Assembly: GCA_964023205.1 (NCBI GenBank)
Contig: OZ026842.1
Coordinates: forward strand, 10,633,407 to 10,697,406
Origin: Lutraria lutraria
Taxonomy: Eukaryota; Mollusca; Bivalvia; Venerida; Mactridae
Length of the DNA stretch: 64,000 nt
Reading direction: 5' to 3'
Of the stretch, positions 23,401-35,200 are shown piece after piece; position 1 is the first letter of the stretch; every line of letters starts with the position of its first letter. A program made the position numbers and the translations under genes. Below the pieces are notes generated by a model. The model saw only the letters and a program-made list of their open reading frames with translations. It did not search any database and was not told the DNA's origin.

Positions 23401-25017
23401 TTTGAAAAAAATTATTTTGTTGCTTTGTACAGAAAATATGATGAGGCATTAGAATATCACCAACAAGCAAGAATCTTAGACCCACAAAGTCCTTCAACAT
23501 ACTCGTCTATTGGTTATGTTTATGCCCTGAAAGGAGACAGTCTCGAAGCTGTGGATTATTTCCATAAGGTATTTTCTATAAACTATTGTATGATTTGATA
23601 GTAGTTACACATTTGTCTTGAGTTATTCAGATTTTTATGGATTTTCATGAAAAACAGAGGAAGTTGGGTATTGATATGGTAACAACTTTTCATTGAAATT
23701 AGAATTAGTATACCCGGACCTTTTTTATGCCCCTGGCATCAATTGATGTAGGAGCATAAAGCGATTGTCTTTTCTGTATGAGGTTAAGTTCAGCTTCCAC
23801 TGAGGGCATATGCAGTTAGTTGTATTGCCATTTTTTCACTCCCTTTTCTGAAATATTTGTCTTTGATTAAAAAAATCAATGAAATTTGAAAGCTGACATC
23901 AAACAAAGATTACCTCAGCAGTCCTAACTTACAGTATGTCTTAATTACTTAATCATATGATAAACATGACAAAGGCCTTCTCATAAGTCTGACATTACTA
24001 TACAGTTTAATTACTGAATTATACTTTTACTATGATAAAGTTTTATCTTTTACCTGTTCACAGATTTATATCGTATATTGTTTTTATTGTATCCATGATG
24101 TAATGCAAATATCTTATATTCAGTGTTGAAATTGTTACATTTTTCAGGCATTAGCTATACGTAGAGATGATGCCTTTTCAACCACAATGTTGTCAAACTT
24201 AGTTGAATCTCTGATGACGGAGCTCTCTCCACGAGAAGGTAAATCTTTATATACTCTCTTTGTATTCTGACTTTCTTGGCTTGTAAAGTTAGAATTCTAA
24301 GTGATTATATTTGATGAGGTTTTATTGATGAGTAACCTTCTTTTGAAATTAACAGCATCTTTTATTAGCATCAACTTATGACTGAAAACACTGCATTTAA
24401 AGTCTTTTTCTGTCAGAAACTCAACCAATTAATTAACTATCATTTGAATACATTTAAAACAAAACTAATCAATTAAATTCATAATAGATAATATCATTTA
24501 GTATAGACTTTAATTTCCTTAGCAATTAATGATAATGTCTGTGATTTGCTTACATAGGATGAATGATACACATCATTTATGATATCCTGTTTTCTGATAT
24601 CCTATTGCATGATATCCTGTTTTTTCTGATATCCTGTTTTTTTGTGATATTCTGTTTTTTGGTTTCCTGTTTTTATGATGTCCTGTTTTCTGTTATCCTG
24701 TTTTTCTGATGTCATGTTTTCTGTTATCCTGTTTTTCTGATGTCATGTTTTCTGTTATCCTGTTTTTCTGATGTCATGTTTTCTTTTATCCTGTTTCAGA
24801 TCTTGAAGACAGTCCTGTGTTCCTGGCACCAACTGGTATTGGAGTTCCTAAATTCTCATTGGATGATAGCTGTGACTCTAAGGAACCTCTGCCACCTCCA
24901 CCAATTATGAGACTCATATCACAGCTTGATGATTCATCGACATCAGCTGGTGATACATCCGTGGCTGACTGTAGTAGTTTAATGATTGAAGAAGTTGAAA
25001 TGGGGGATTGTGACTGA
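14409..25017 (+). CDS. CDC16: CDC16 / APC6, anaphase-promoting complex TPR subunit
   Basis: Seventeen coding exons, all GT..AG and in frame: 14409-14519, 15503-15557, 16041-16138, 16594-16632, 16925-17065, 17439-17598, 18549-18643, 18996-19129, 19510-19589, 20209-20258, 20502-20572, 21086-21211, 22186-22338, 22828-22956, 23433-23568, 24148-24238, 24800-25017. The product is 628 aa (human about 620). CDC16 is a tetratricopeptide scaffold subunit of the nuclear APC/C ubiquitin ligase that drives mitotic exit. Landmarks shared with animal CDC16 are LSRLRERVKEYV (exon 1), AMDNRTLAMECF and VYCFEAFDLLVNHHML (exon 6), ENKLKK (7), EHDQAMAAYFTAAQLMKG (12), LEYGLTNNPKLAEKFFSQAL (13), KWEPLLSNLGHTCRKLK (14), and ALEYHQQA-type TPR helices in 15. 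The last exon encodes a variable acidic Ser/Asp tail. The start ATG has a good context (aacATGG). Introns hold MITEs of families A, B, D and E and a 16-bp minisatellite abutting the last exon. No AATAAA follows within 1.2 kb; ATTAAA near 25924 or 26008 may serve. Confidence 0.95.
14647..14775. mobile_element. hAT-like MITE, copy 2 (partial, CDC16 intron 1)
   Basis: Begins caggggttctcaataagtt and continues with ggccagcaggccc and aggccagctagg, matching the reverse complement of 1684-1844. A run of about a dozen Gs interrupts it. The far terminal repeat is not seen, so the copy is 3'-truncated or too diverged to bound. Confidence 0.5.
16333..16499. mobile_element. Mariner-like MITE family A, copy 2 (CDC16 intron 3)
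   Basis: Starts tacagtacaacctctcc and ends gtgaggttgtactgta, so the outer 10-13 bases are inverted repeats. Same internal theme as the other copies. Confidence 0.7.
18122..18309. mobile_element. Mariner-like MITE family A, copy 3 (CDC16 intron 6, inverted)
   Basis: Ends tacagtgcaacctctcc and ggagaggttgcactgta form near-perfect 17-bp inverted repeats. The orientation is opposite to copies 1 and 2. It contains a CT microsatellite (about 18145-18162). Confidence 0.72.
20647..20815. mobile_element. Mariner-like MITE family B, copy 2 (CDC16 intron 11)
   Basis: Left end ggtcaaacctgttaataaagg with internal atggcctctatt and tggccttcattcagaag clauses matching the other B copies. The right terminal repeat is decayed. 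It sits about 75 bp after exon 11. Confidence 0.5.
21615..21792. mobile_element. Mariner-like MITE family B, copy 3 (CDC16 intron 12)
   Basis: Starts tacagtcaaacctgtgg and ends caagtttgactga. Internal gtagccttcattcggagg and gatggccgctaac match copy 4 at 40786. It lies just upstream of another dispersed repeat in the same intron. Confidence 0.6.
21846..22149. repeat. Dispersed repeat of bivalve type (CDC16 intron 12)
   Basis: Opens tatacccccgcaaacgaag, soon followed by gggggtata, a tcggtcggttcgtccgtcc block, aatgaaacttggtat, gagttatgtccccctgaac, and a close on gggggtattagtcacctc then gtgacagctctag. I recognise this type from bivalve genomic sequence but cannot assign a transposon class. It ends 37 bp before exon 13. 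Confidence 0.55.
22456..22612. mobile_element. MITE with TTTCTG-type ends, copy 2 (CDC16 intron 13)
   Basis: Shares with 2124-2312 the order tttctggtta, cagggtaggtag, aagtgtgtggaaagtg, aaggctagggtcacggggaa and ctaactagaaacgaaa. The ends are imperfect inverted repeats. Confidence 0.5.
23725..23830. repeat. Dispersed repeat fragment (CDC16 intron 15)
   Basis: Begins ttttatgcccctggcatc and continues gtaggagcataaagcgattg, a phrase pair typical of another bivalve dispersed repeat. Only about 100 bp remain, and the class is not determined. Confidence 0.3.
24577..24799 (+). repeat. Degenerate 16-bp minisatellite ending at the last CDC16 splice acceptor
   Basis: Units alternate between forms such as ctgttatcctgttttt and ctgatgtcatgtttt (about 16 bp each, 32 bp as a pair), with more degenerate gatatcctgttttctg units upstream. 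The final unit becomes atcctgtttcag, which is the acceptor of exon 17, so the pyrimidine tract of the intron is made of repeat. Confidence 0.75.
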
Positions 25018-26244
25018 TAGTAACTCAATGATAGGGCTTTGAACAATATTATTTATACCGTATAAAACAGTTGACTGTATCCTTTAGTGATCCTGCAGGC
25101 ACGTTTATTGATGTAGACACGTTTTGAATCATTGTGTGGACCTCCTTTCTGTTCTCATATATCGTGATTCAAACATTGTTTATGCTAGGAAACTTACCAG
25201 TTTTATCCTCCGTCAATCTTTCCATGATATGCAGCCATTATCAATACTACACTACACTTTATGACACCAGGATTATGCATTTCGCTAAATTGTTACAAGG
25301 AAAATAGAATGATTGTTTCATTATTAAGTGCTCAGTAAATCATCATACATCATTTATTGTATGAAGTGTTGTTTTAGAAAATCTTCAACTGTGATACTTA
25401 AGTGTAAATATGAGATTTGAATGCTTGTTGTCACCAGTATAATAATTGACTGTTGATTGTGTTGTTTCTTAACGAACAAAGCTTACTATGAGTGTAGATG
25501 TTATGTTTGTTATCTTTAAGTTCTAAATGTTGTATGGAATCATTTCCTAGATGATCTTTAAGTGACTTGACTTAAGTTTGCTTGGGTGCAAGTTTTTTTG
25601 TATATGTCGGATTTCCGGTTTTTCAAAGTCCGGGGTCATTATTAACCGCTAAGCACCAAAATATAGTGTTGTTGTGGTCTTCAAAAATGGTAATTTTCAG
25701 GAGCTCTGGATTGTTGGGCCGCTACCAGCTCAGCTTTCAGGATTTCAGTTAAGCAAACTTGCATCCATGAGTATGATGTTGATATAAAAGTAATGCATTG
25801 TCAACATGAATATATAATACGAAGAATGTGTCATTCGTTCATGGAGCAGTCAAATCATGAAGAATACAGACAAGGTAGTCTGAACGCAGTAGATAATTTA
25901 CGTACTGTATGTCAATGGTATAATTAAAATCCTTATGTTACCATGTTATATTAACTACAACAAATTGCTATATGTTATACTGTAATGATGGTGTGTTGAT
26001 TATTTTAATTAAAGGTGCTTAAGCACAGTGAAATATATAACAATACAAGAACCATGTGTTTGTGATTTGTTTTTAATTTACTGGGAAGATAGAAGTATCA
26101 TACTTGCATTTATTTCTCCTGTCTGACAGGATCATGTTTAAATATGTGGCTTTAAAATGCAATTAATGTATCCTTGATTTTCATCTGGAAAGCACTCAAT
26201 GCTCAATGTTAATTCAATAGTTTTCCATTATTTCTTTTAGTGTT
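25018..26244 (+). other. CDC16 3' UTR and downstream flank
   Basis: No ORF of note. ATTAAA variants near 25924 and 26008 are the only candidate poly(A) hexamers. A 10-bp inverted pair (aagtttgctt near 25575, aagcaaactt near 25752) brackets about 190 bp that includes atttccggttttt and agtccgggg phrases resembling MITE family C. This could be a decayed element, but the evidence is weak. Confidence 0.35.
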
Positions 26245-29200
26245 GTCTAAGAGTAGAGATGTGTAGTAATACCAGGGAGGTATTATGGCCTAAGAGTAGA
26301 GATGTGTAGTAATACCAGGGAGGTATTATGGCCTAAGAGTAGAGATGTGTAGTAATACCAGGGAGGTATTATGGCCTAAGAGTAGAGATGTGTAGTAATA
26401 CCAGGGAGGTATTATGGCCTAAGAGTAGAGATGTGTAGTAATACCAGGGAAGTATTATGGCCTAAGAGTAGAGATGTGTAGTAATACCAGGGAGGTATTA
26501 TGGCCTAAGAGTTGAGATGTGTAGTAATACCAGGGAGGTATTATGGCCTAAGAGTAGAGATGTGTAGTAATACCAGGGAGGTATTATGGCCTAAGAGTAG
26601 AGATGTGTAGTAATACCAGGGAGGTATTATGGCCTAAGAGTAGAGATGTGTATTAATACCAGGGAGGTATTATGGCCTAAGAGTTGAGATGTGTAGTAAT
26701 ACCAGGGAGGTATTATGGCCTAAGTGTTGAGATGTGTAGTAATACCAGGGAAGTATTATGGCCTAAGAGTAGAGATGTGTAGTAATACCAGGGAAGTATT
26801 ATGGCCTAAGAGTAGAGATGTGTAGTAATATCAGGGAGGTATTATGGCCTAAGAGTAGAGATGTGTAGTAATACCAGGGAGGTATTATGGCCTAAGAGTA
26901 GAGATGTGTAGTAATACCAGGGAGGTATTATGGCCTATGAGTAGAGATGTGTAGTAATACCAGGGAGGTATTATGGCCTAAGAGTAGAGATGTGTAGTAA
27001 TACCAGGGAGGTATTATGGCCTAAGAGTTGAGATGTGTAGTAATTCCAGGGAGGTATTTTGGTCCAAGACTAGAGATGTATAGTAATACCTGGGAAGTAT
27101 TATGGCCTAAGAGTTGAGATGTGTAGTAATACCAGGAAGGTATTATGGTCCAAGAGTAGAGATGTGTAGTAATTCAAGGGAGGTATTACGGTCTAAGACT
27201 TGAGATGTGTAGTAATACCAGGGAGGTATTATGGCCTAAGAGTTGAGATGTGTAGTAATACCTGGGAAGTATTATGGCCTAAGAGTTGAGATGTGTAGTA
27301 ATACCAGGGAGATATTTTGGTCCAAGAGTAGAGATGTGTAGTAATTCCAGGGAGACATTTTGGTCCAAGAGTAGAGATGTGTAGTAATACCAGGGAGGTA
27401 TTATGGCCTAAGAGTTGAGATGTGTAGTAATACCTAAGAAGTATTATGGCCTAAGAGTAGAGATGTGTAGTAATACCAGGGAGGTATTATGGCCTAAGAG
27501 TAGAGATGTGTAGTAATACCAGGGAGGTATTATGGCCTAAGAGTTGAGATGTGTAGTAATACCTGGGAAGTATTATGGCCTAAGGGTAGAGATGTGTGGT
27601 AATACCAGGGAGGTATTATGGGCTAAGAGTAGAGATGTGTAGTAATACCAGGGAGGTATTATGGCCTAAGAGTAGAGATGTGTAGTAATACCAGGGAGGT
27701 ATTATGGCCTAAGAGTAGAGATGTGTATTAATACCAGGGAGGTATTATGGCCTAAGAGTTGAGATGTGTGGTAATACCAGGGAGGTATTATGGCCTAAGA
27801 GTTGAGATGTGTATTAATACCAGGGAGGTATTATGGCCTAAGAGTAGAGATGTGTAGTAATACCAGGGAAGTATTATGGCCTAAGAGTAGAGATGTGTAG
27901 TAATACCAGGGAGGTATTATGGCCTAAGAGTAGAGATGTGTAGTAATACCAGGGAGGTATTATGGCCTAAGAGTAGAGATGTGTAGTAATACCAGGGAGG
28001 TATTATGGCCTAAGAGTAGAGATGTGTAGTAATACCAGGGAGGTATTATGGCCTAAGAGTAGAGATGTGTAGTAATACCAGGGAGGTATTATGGCCTAAG
28101 AGTTGAGATGTGTAGTAATTCCAGGGAGGTATTTTGGTCCAAGACTAGAGATGTATAGTAATACCTGGGAAGTATTATGGCCTAAGAGTAGAGATGTGTA
28201 GTAATACCAGGGAGATATTATGGTCCAAGAGTAGAGATGTGTAGTAATTCAAGGGAGGTATTACGGTCTAAGAGTTGAGATGTGTAGTAATACCAGGGAG
28301 GTATTATGGCCTAAGAGTTGAGATGTGTAGTAATACCTGGGAAGTATTATGGCCTAAGAGTTGAGATGTGTAGTAATACCAGGGAGATATTTTGGTCCAA
28401 GAGTACAGATGTGTAGTAATTCCAGGGAGACATTTTGGTCCAAGAGTAGAGATGTGTAGTAATACCAGGGAGGTATTATGGCCTAAGAGTTGAGATGTGT
28501 AGTAATACCTAAGAAGTATTATGGCCTAAGAGTAGAGATGTGTAGTAATACCAGGGAGGTATTATGGCCTAAGAGTAGAGATGTGTAGTAATACCAGGGA
28601 GGTATTATGGCCTAAGAGTTGAGATGTGTAGTAATACCTGGGAAGTATTATGGCCTAAGGGTAGAGATGTGTGGTAATACCAGGGAGGTATTATGGGCTA
28701 AGAGTAGAGATGTGTAGTAATACCAGGGAGGTTTTATGGCCTAAGAGTTGAGATGTGTAGTAATACCAGGGAGGTATTATGGCCTAAGAGTAGAGATGTG
28801 TAGTAATACCAGGGAGGTATTATGGCCTAAGAGTTGAGATGTGTAGTAATTCCAGGGAGGTATTTTGGTCCAAGACTAGAGATGTATAGTAATACCAGGG
28901 AGGTATTACGGTCTAAGAAAAGAGATGTGTATTAATAACAGGGAGGTATTTTGATCTAAGAGTAGAGATGTGTGGTAATACCAAGGAGGTATTACGGTCT
29001 AAGAAAAGAGATGTGTATTAATAACAGGCAGGTATTACGGTCTAAGAGTAGAGATGCGTAGTAATAACAGGGAGGTATTACGGTCTAAGAGTAGAGATGT
29101 GTGGTAATACCAAGGAGGTATTACGGTCTAAGAAAAGAGATGTATATTAATAACAGGCAGGTATTTTGATCTAAGAGTAGAGATGTGTATTAATAACAGG

Positions 29201-32200
29201 GAGGTATTACGGTCTAAGAGTAGAGATGTGTGGTAATACCAGGGAGGTATTATGGTCCAAGAGTTGAGATGTGTAGTAATTCCAGGGAGGTATTTTCATC
29301 TAAGAGTAGAGATGTGTATTAATAACAGGGAGATATTTTGGTCCAAGAGTACAGATGTGTAGTAATTCCAGGGAGACATTTTGGTCCAAGAGTAGAGATG
29401 TGTAGTAATACCAGGGAGGTATTATGGCCTAAGAGTTGAGATGTGTAGTAATACCTAAGAAGTATTATGGCCTAAGAGTAGAGATGTGTAGTAATACCAG
29501 GGAGGTATTATGGCCTAAGAGTAGAGATGTGTAGTAATACCAGGGAGGTATTATGGCCTAAGAGTTGAGATGTGTAGTAATACCTGGGAAGTATTATGGC
29601 CTAAGGGTAGAGATGTGTGGTAATACCAGGGAGGTATTATGGGCTAAGAGTAGAGATGTGTAGTAATACCAGGGAGGTTTTATGGCCTAAGAGTTGAGAT
29701 GTGTAGTAATACCAGGGAGGTATTATGGCCTAAGAGTAGAGATGTGTAGTAATACCAGGGAGGTATTATGGCCTAAGAGTTGAGATGTGTAGTAATTCCA
29801 GGGAGGTATTTTGGTCCAAGACTAGAGATGTATAGTAATACCAGGGAGGTATTACGGTCTAAGAAAAGAGATGTGTATTAATAACAGGGAGGTATTTTGA
29901 TCTAAGAGTAGAGATGTGTAGTAATAACAGGGAGGTATTACGGTCTAAGAGTAGAGATGTGTGGTAATACCAAGGAGGTATTACGGTCTAAGAAAAGAGA
30001 TGTGTATTAATAACAGGCAGGTATTACGGTCTAAGAGTAGAGATGCGTAGTAATAACAGGGAGGTATTACGGTCTAAGAGTAGAGATGTGTGGTAATACC
30101 AAGGAGGTATTACGGTCTAAGAAAAGAGATGTATATTAATAACAGGCAGGTATTTTGATCTAAGAGTAGAGATGTGTATTAATAACAGGGAGGTATTACG
30201 GTCTAAGAGTAGAGATGTGTGGTAATACCAGGGAGGTATTATGGTCCAAGAGTTGAGATGTGTAGTAATTCCAGGGAGGTATTTTCATCTAAGAGTAGAG
30301 ATGTGTATTAATAACAGGGAGGTATTACGGTCTAAGAGTAGAGATGTGTGGTAATACCAGGGAGGTATTATGGTCCAAGAGTTGAGATGTGTAGTAATTC
30401 CAGGGAGGTATTTTGATCTAAGAGTAGAGATGTGTATTAATAACAGGGAGGTATTTTGGTCTAAGAGTAGAGATGTGTAGTAATAACAGGCAGGTATTAC
30501 GGTCTAAGAGTAGAGATGTGTGGTAATACCAAGGAGGTATTATGGCCTAAGAGTTGAGATGTGTAGTAATACCAGAGAGGTATTATGGCCTAAGAGTTGA
30601 GATGCATAGTAATACCAGGGAGGTATTATGGCCTAAGAGTTGAGATGTATAGTAATACCTGGGAGGTATTATGGCCTATGAGTTGAGATGTGTAGTAATA
30701 CCAGAGAGGTATTATGGCCTAAGAGTTGAGATGTGTAGTAATACCAGAGAGGTATTATGGCCTAAGAGTTGAGATGTCTAGTAATACCAGGGAGGTATTA
30801 TGGCCTAAGAGTTGAGATGTGTAGTAATACCAGGGAGGTATTATGGCCTAAGAGTTGAGATGTGTAATAATACCAGGGAGGTATTATGGCCTAAGAGTTG
30901 AGATGTGTAGTAATACCAGGGAGGTATTATGGCCTAAGAGTTGAGATGTGTAGTAATACCAGGGAGGTATTATGGCCTAAGAGTAGAGATGTGTAGTAAT
31001 ACCAGGGAGGTATTATGGCCTAAGAGTAGAGATGTGTAGTAATACCAGGGAGGTATTATGGCCTAAGAGTAGAGATGTGTATTAATACCAGGGAGGTATT
31101 ATGGCCTAAGAGTTGAGATGTGTAGTAATACCAGGGAGGTATTATGGCCTAAGAGTTGAGATGTGTAGTAATACCAGGGAGGTATTATGGCCTAAGAGTT
31201 GAGATGTGTAGTAATACCAGGGAGGTATTATGGCCTAAGAGTAGAGATGTGTAGTAATACCAGGGAGGTATTATGGCCTAAGAGTAGAGATGTGTAGTAA
31301 TACCAGGGAGGTATTATGGCCTAAGAGTAGAGATGTGTATTAATACCAGGGAGGTATTATGGCCTAAGAGTTGAGATGTGTAGTAATACCAGGGAGGTAT
31401 TATGGCCTAAGAGTTGAGATGTGTAGTAATACCAGGGAGGTATTATGGCCTAAGAGTAGAGATGTGTAGTAATACCAGGGAAGTATTATGGCCTAAGAGT
31501 AGAGATGTGTAGTAATACCAGGGAGGTATTATGGCCTAAGAGTAGAGATGTGTAGTAATACCAGGGAGGTATTATGGCCTAAGAGTAGAGATGTGCAGTA
31601 ATACCAGGGAGGTATTATGGCCTAAGAGTAGAGATGTGTAGTAATACCAGGGAGGTATTATGGCCTAAGAGTAGAGATGTGTAGTAATACCAGGGAGGTA
31701 TTATGGCCTAAGAGTTGAGATGTGTAGTAATTCCAGGGAGGTATTTTGGTCCAAGACTAGAGATGTATAGTAATACCTGGGAAGTATTATGGTCCAAGAG
31801 TTGAGATGTGTAGTAATACCAGGGAGGTATTATGGTCCAAGAGTAGAGATGTGTAGTAATTCAAGGGAGGTATTACGGTCTAAGAGTTGAGATGTGTAGT
31901 AATACCAGGGAGGTATTATGGCCTAAGAGTTGAGATGTGTAGTAATACCTGGGAAGTATTATGGCCTTAGAGTTGAGATGTGTAGTAATACCAGGGAGAT
32001 ATTTTGGTCCAAGAGTAGAGATGTGTAGTAATTCCAGGGAGACATTTTGGTCCAAGAGTAGAGATGTGTAGTAATACCAGGGAGGTATTATGGCCTAAGA
32101 GTTGAGATGTGTAGTAATACCTAAGAAGTATTATGGCCTAAGAGTAGAGATGTGTAGTAATACCAGGGAGGTATTATGGCCTAAGAGTAGAGATGTGTAG

Positions 32201-35200
32201 TAATACCAGGGAGGTATTATGGCCTAAGAGTTGAGATGTGTAGTAATACCTGGGAAGTATTATGGCCTAAGGGTAGAGATGTGTGGTAATACCAGGGAGG
32301 TATTATGGGCTAAGAGTAGAGATGTGTAGTAATACCAGGGAGGTATTATGGCCTAAGAGTTGAGATGTGTAGTAATACCAGGGAGGTATTATGGCCTAAG
32401 AGTAGAGATGTGTATTAATACCAGGGAGGTATTATGGCCTAAGAGTTGAGATGTGTAGTAATTCCAGGGAGGTATTTTGGTCCAAGACTAGAGATGTATA
32501 GTAATACCAGGGAGGTATTACGGTCTAAGAAAAGAGATGTGTATTAATAACAGGCAGGTACTTTGATCTAAGAGTAGAGATGTGTAGTAATAACAGGGAG
32601 GTATTACGGTCTAAGAGTAGAGATGTGTGGTAATACCAAGGAGGTATTACGGTCTAAGAAAAGAGATGTGTATTAATAACAGGCAGGTATTACGGTCTAA
32701 GAGTAGAGATGCGTAGTAATAACAGGGAGGTATTACGGTCTAAGAGTAGAGATGTGTGGTAATACCAAGGAGGTATTACGGTCTAAGAAAAGAGATGTAT
32801 ATTAATAACAGGCAGGTATTTTGATCTAAGAGTAGAGATGTGTATTAATAACAGGGAGGTATTACGGTCTAAGAGTAGAGATGTGTGGTAATACCAGGGA
32901 GGTATTATGGTCCAAGAGTTGAGATGTGTAGTAATTCCAGGGAGGTATTTTCATCTAAGAGTAGAGATGTGTATTAATAACAGGGAGGTATTACGGTCTA
33001 AGAGTAGAGATGTGTGGTAATACCAGGGAGGTATTATGGTCCAAGAGTTGAGATGTGTAGTAATTCCAGGGAGGTATTTTGATCTAAGAGTAGAGATGTG
33101 TATTAATAACAGGGAGGTATTTTGGTCTAAGAGTAGAGATGTGTAGTAATAACAGGCAGGTATTACGGTCTAAGAGTAGAGATGTGTGGTAATACCAAGG
33201 AGGTATTATGGCCTAAGAGTTGAGATGTGTAGTAATACCAGAGAGGTATTATGGCCTAAGAGTTGAGATGTGTAGTAATTCCAGGGAGGTATTTTGGTCC
33301 AAGACTAGAGATGTATAGTAATACCTGGGAAGTATTATGGCCTAAGAGTAGAGATGTGTAGTAATACCAGGGAGATATTATGGTCCAAGAGTAGAGATGT
33401 GTAGTAATTCAAGGGAGGTATTACGGTCTAAGAGTTGAGATGTGTAGTAATACCAGGGAGGTATTATGGCCTAAGAGTTGAGATGTGTAGTAATACCTGG
33501 GAAGTATTATGGCCTAAGAGTTGAGATGTGTAGTAATACCAGGGAGATATTTTGGTCCAAGAGTACAGATGTGTAGTAATTCCAGGGAGACATTTTGGTC
33601 CAAGAGTAGAGATGTGTAGTAATACCAGGGAGGTATTATGGCCTAAGAGTTGAGATGTGTAGTAATACCAGGGAGGTATTATGGCCTAAGAGTAGAGATG
33701 TGTAGTAATACCAGGGAGGTATTATGGCCTAAGAGTTGAGATGTGTAGTAATTCCAGGGAGGTATTTTGGTCCAAGACTAGAGATGTATAGTAATACCAG
33801 GGAGGTATTACGGTCTAAGAAAAGAGATGTGTATTAATAACAGGCAGGTACTTTGATCTAAGAGTAGAGATGTGTAGTAATAACAGGCAGGTATTACGGT
33901 CTAAGAGTAGAGATGTGTGGTAATACCAAGGAGGTATTATGGCCTAAGAGTTGAGATGTGTAGTAATACCAGAGAGGTATTATGGCCTAAGAGTTGAGAT
34001 GCATAGTAATACCAGGGAGGTATTATGGCCTAAGAGTTGAGATGTATAGTAATACCAGGGAGGTATTATGGCCTATGAGTTGAGATGTGTAGTAATACCA
34101 GAGAGGTATTATGGCCTAAGAGTTGAGATGTGTAGTAATACCAGAGAGGTATTATGGCCTAAGAGTTGAGATGTGTAGTAATACCAGGGAGGTATTATGG
34201 CCTAAGAGTTGAGATGTGTAGTAATACCAGGGAGGTATTATGGCCTAAGAGTAGAGATGTGTAGTAATACCAGGGAGGTATTATGGCCTAAGAGTAGAGA
34301 TGTGTAGTAATACCAGGGAGGTATTATGGCCTAAGAGTAGAGATGTGTATTAGTACCAGGGAGGTATTATGGCCTAAGAGTTGAGATGTGTAGTAATACC
34401 AGGGAGGTATTATGGCCTAAGAGTTGAGATGTGTAGTAATACCAGGGAAGTATTATGGCCTAAGAGTAGAGATGTGTAGTAATACCAGGGAAGTATTATG
34501 GCCTAAGAGTAGAGATGTGTAGTAATACCAAGGAGGTATTATGGCCTAAGAGTAGAGATGTGTAGTAATACCAGGGAGGTATTATGGCCTAAGAGTAGAG
34601 ATGTGCAGTAATTCCAGGGAGGTATTATGGCCTAAGAGTAGAGATGTGTAGTAATACCAGGGAGGTATTATGGCCTAAGAGTAGAGATGTGTAGTAATAC
34701 CAGGGAGGTATTATGGCCTAAGAGTTGAGATGTGTAGTAATTCCAGGGAGGTATTTTGGTCCAAGACTAGAGATGTATAGTAATACCTGGGAAGTATTAT
34801 GGCCTAAGAGTTGAGATGTGTAGTAATACCAGGGAGGTATTATGGTCCAAGAGTAGAGATGTGTAGTAATTCAAGGGAGGTATTACGGTCTAAGAGTTGA
34901 GATGTGTAGTAATACCAGGGAGGTATTATGGCCTAAGAGTTGAGATGTGTAGTAATACCTGAGAAGTATTATGGCCTAAGAGTTGAGATGTGTAGTAATA
35001 CCAGGGAGATATTTTGGTCCAAGAGTAGAGATGTGTAGTAATTCCAGGGAGACATTTTGGTCCAAGAGTAGAGATGTGTAGTAATACCAGGGAGGTATTA
35101 TGGCCTAAGAGTTGAGATGTGTAGTAATACCTAAGAAGTATTATGGCCTAAGAGTAGAGATGTGTAGTAATACCAGGGAGGTATTATGGCCTAAGAGTAG

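Noticed and set aside
24786..25046. 86-codon minus-strand ORF
   Set aside because: Antisense shadow of CDC16 exon 17, which is in frame with sixteen other exons.
25569..25765. Possible MITE with 10-bp inverted ends downstream of CDC16
   Set aside because: The arms are short and imperfect beyond 10 bp, with no target duplication and no second copy in the window; mentioned only within the flank entry.
31873..32055. 60-codon minus-strand ORF in the satellite
   Set aside because: It arises where variant monomers happen to lack stops. A 43-bp period shifts frame every unit, so coding is implausible.
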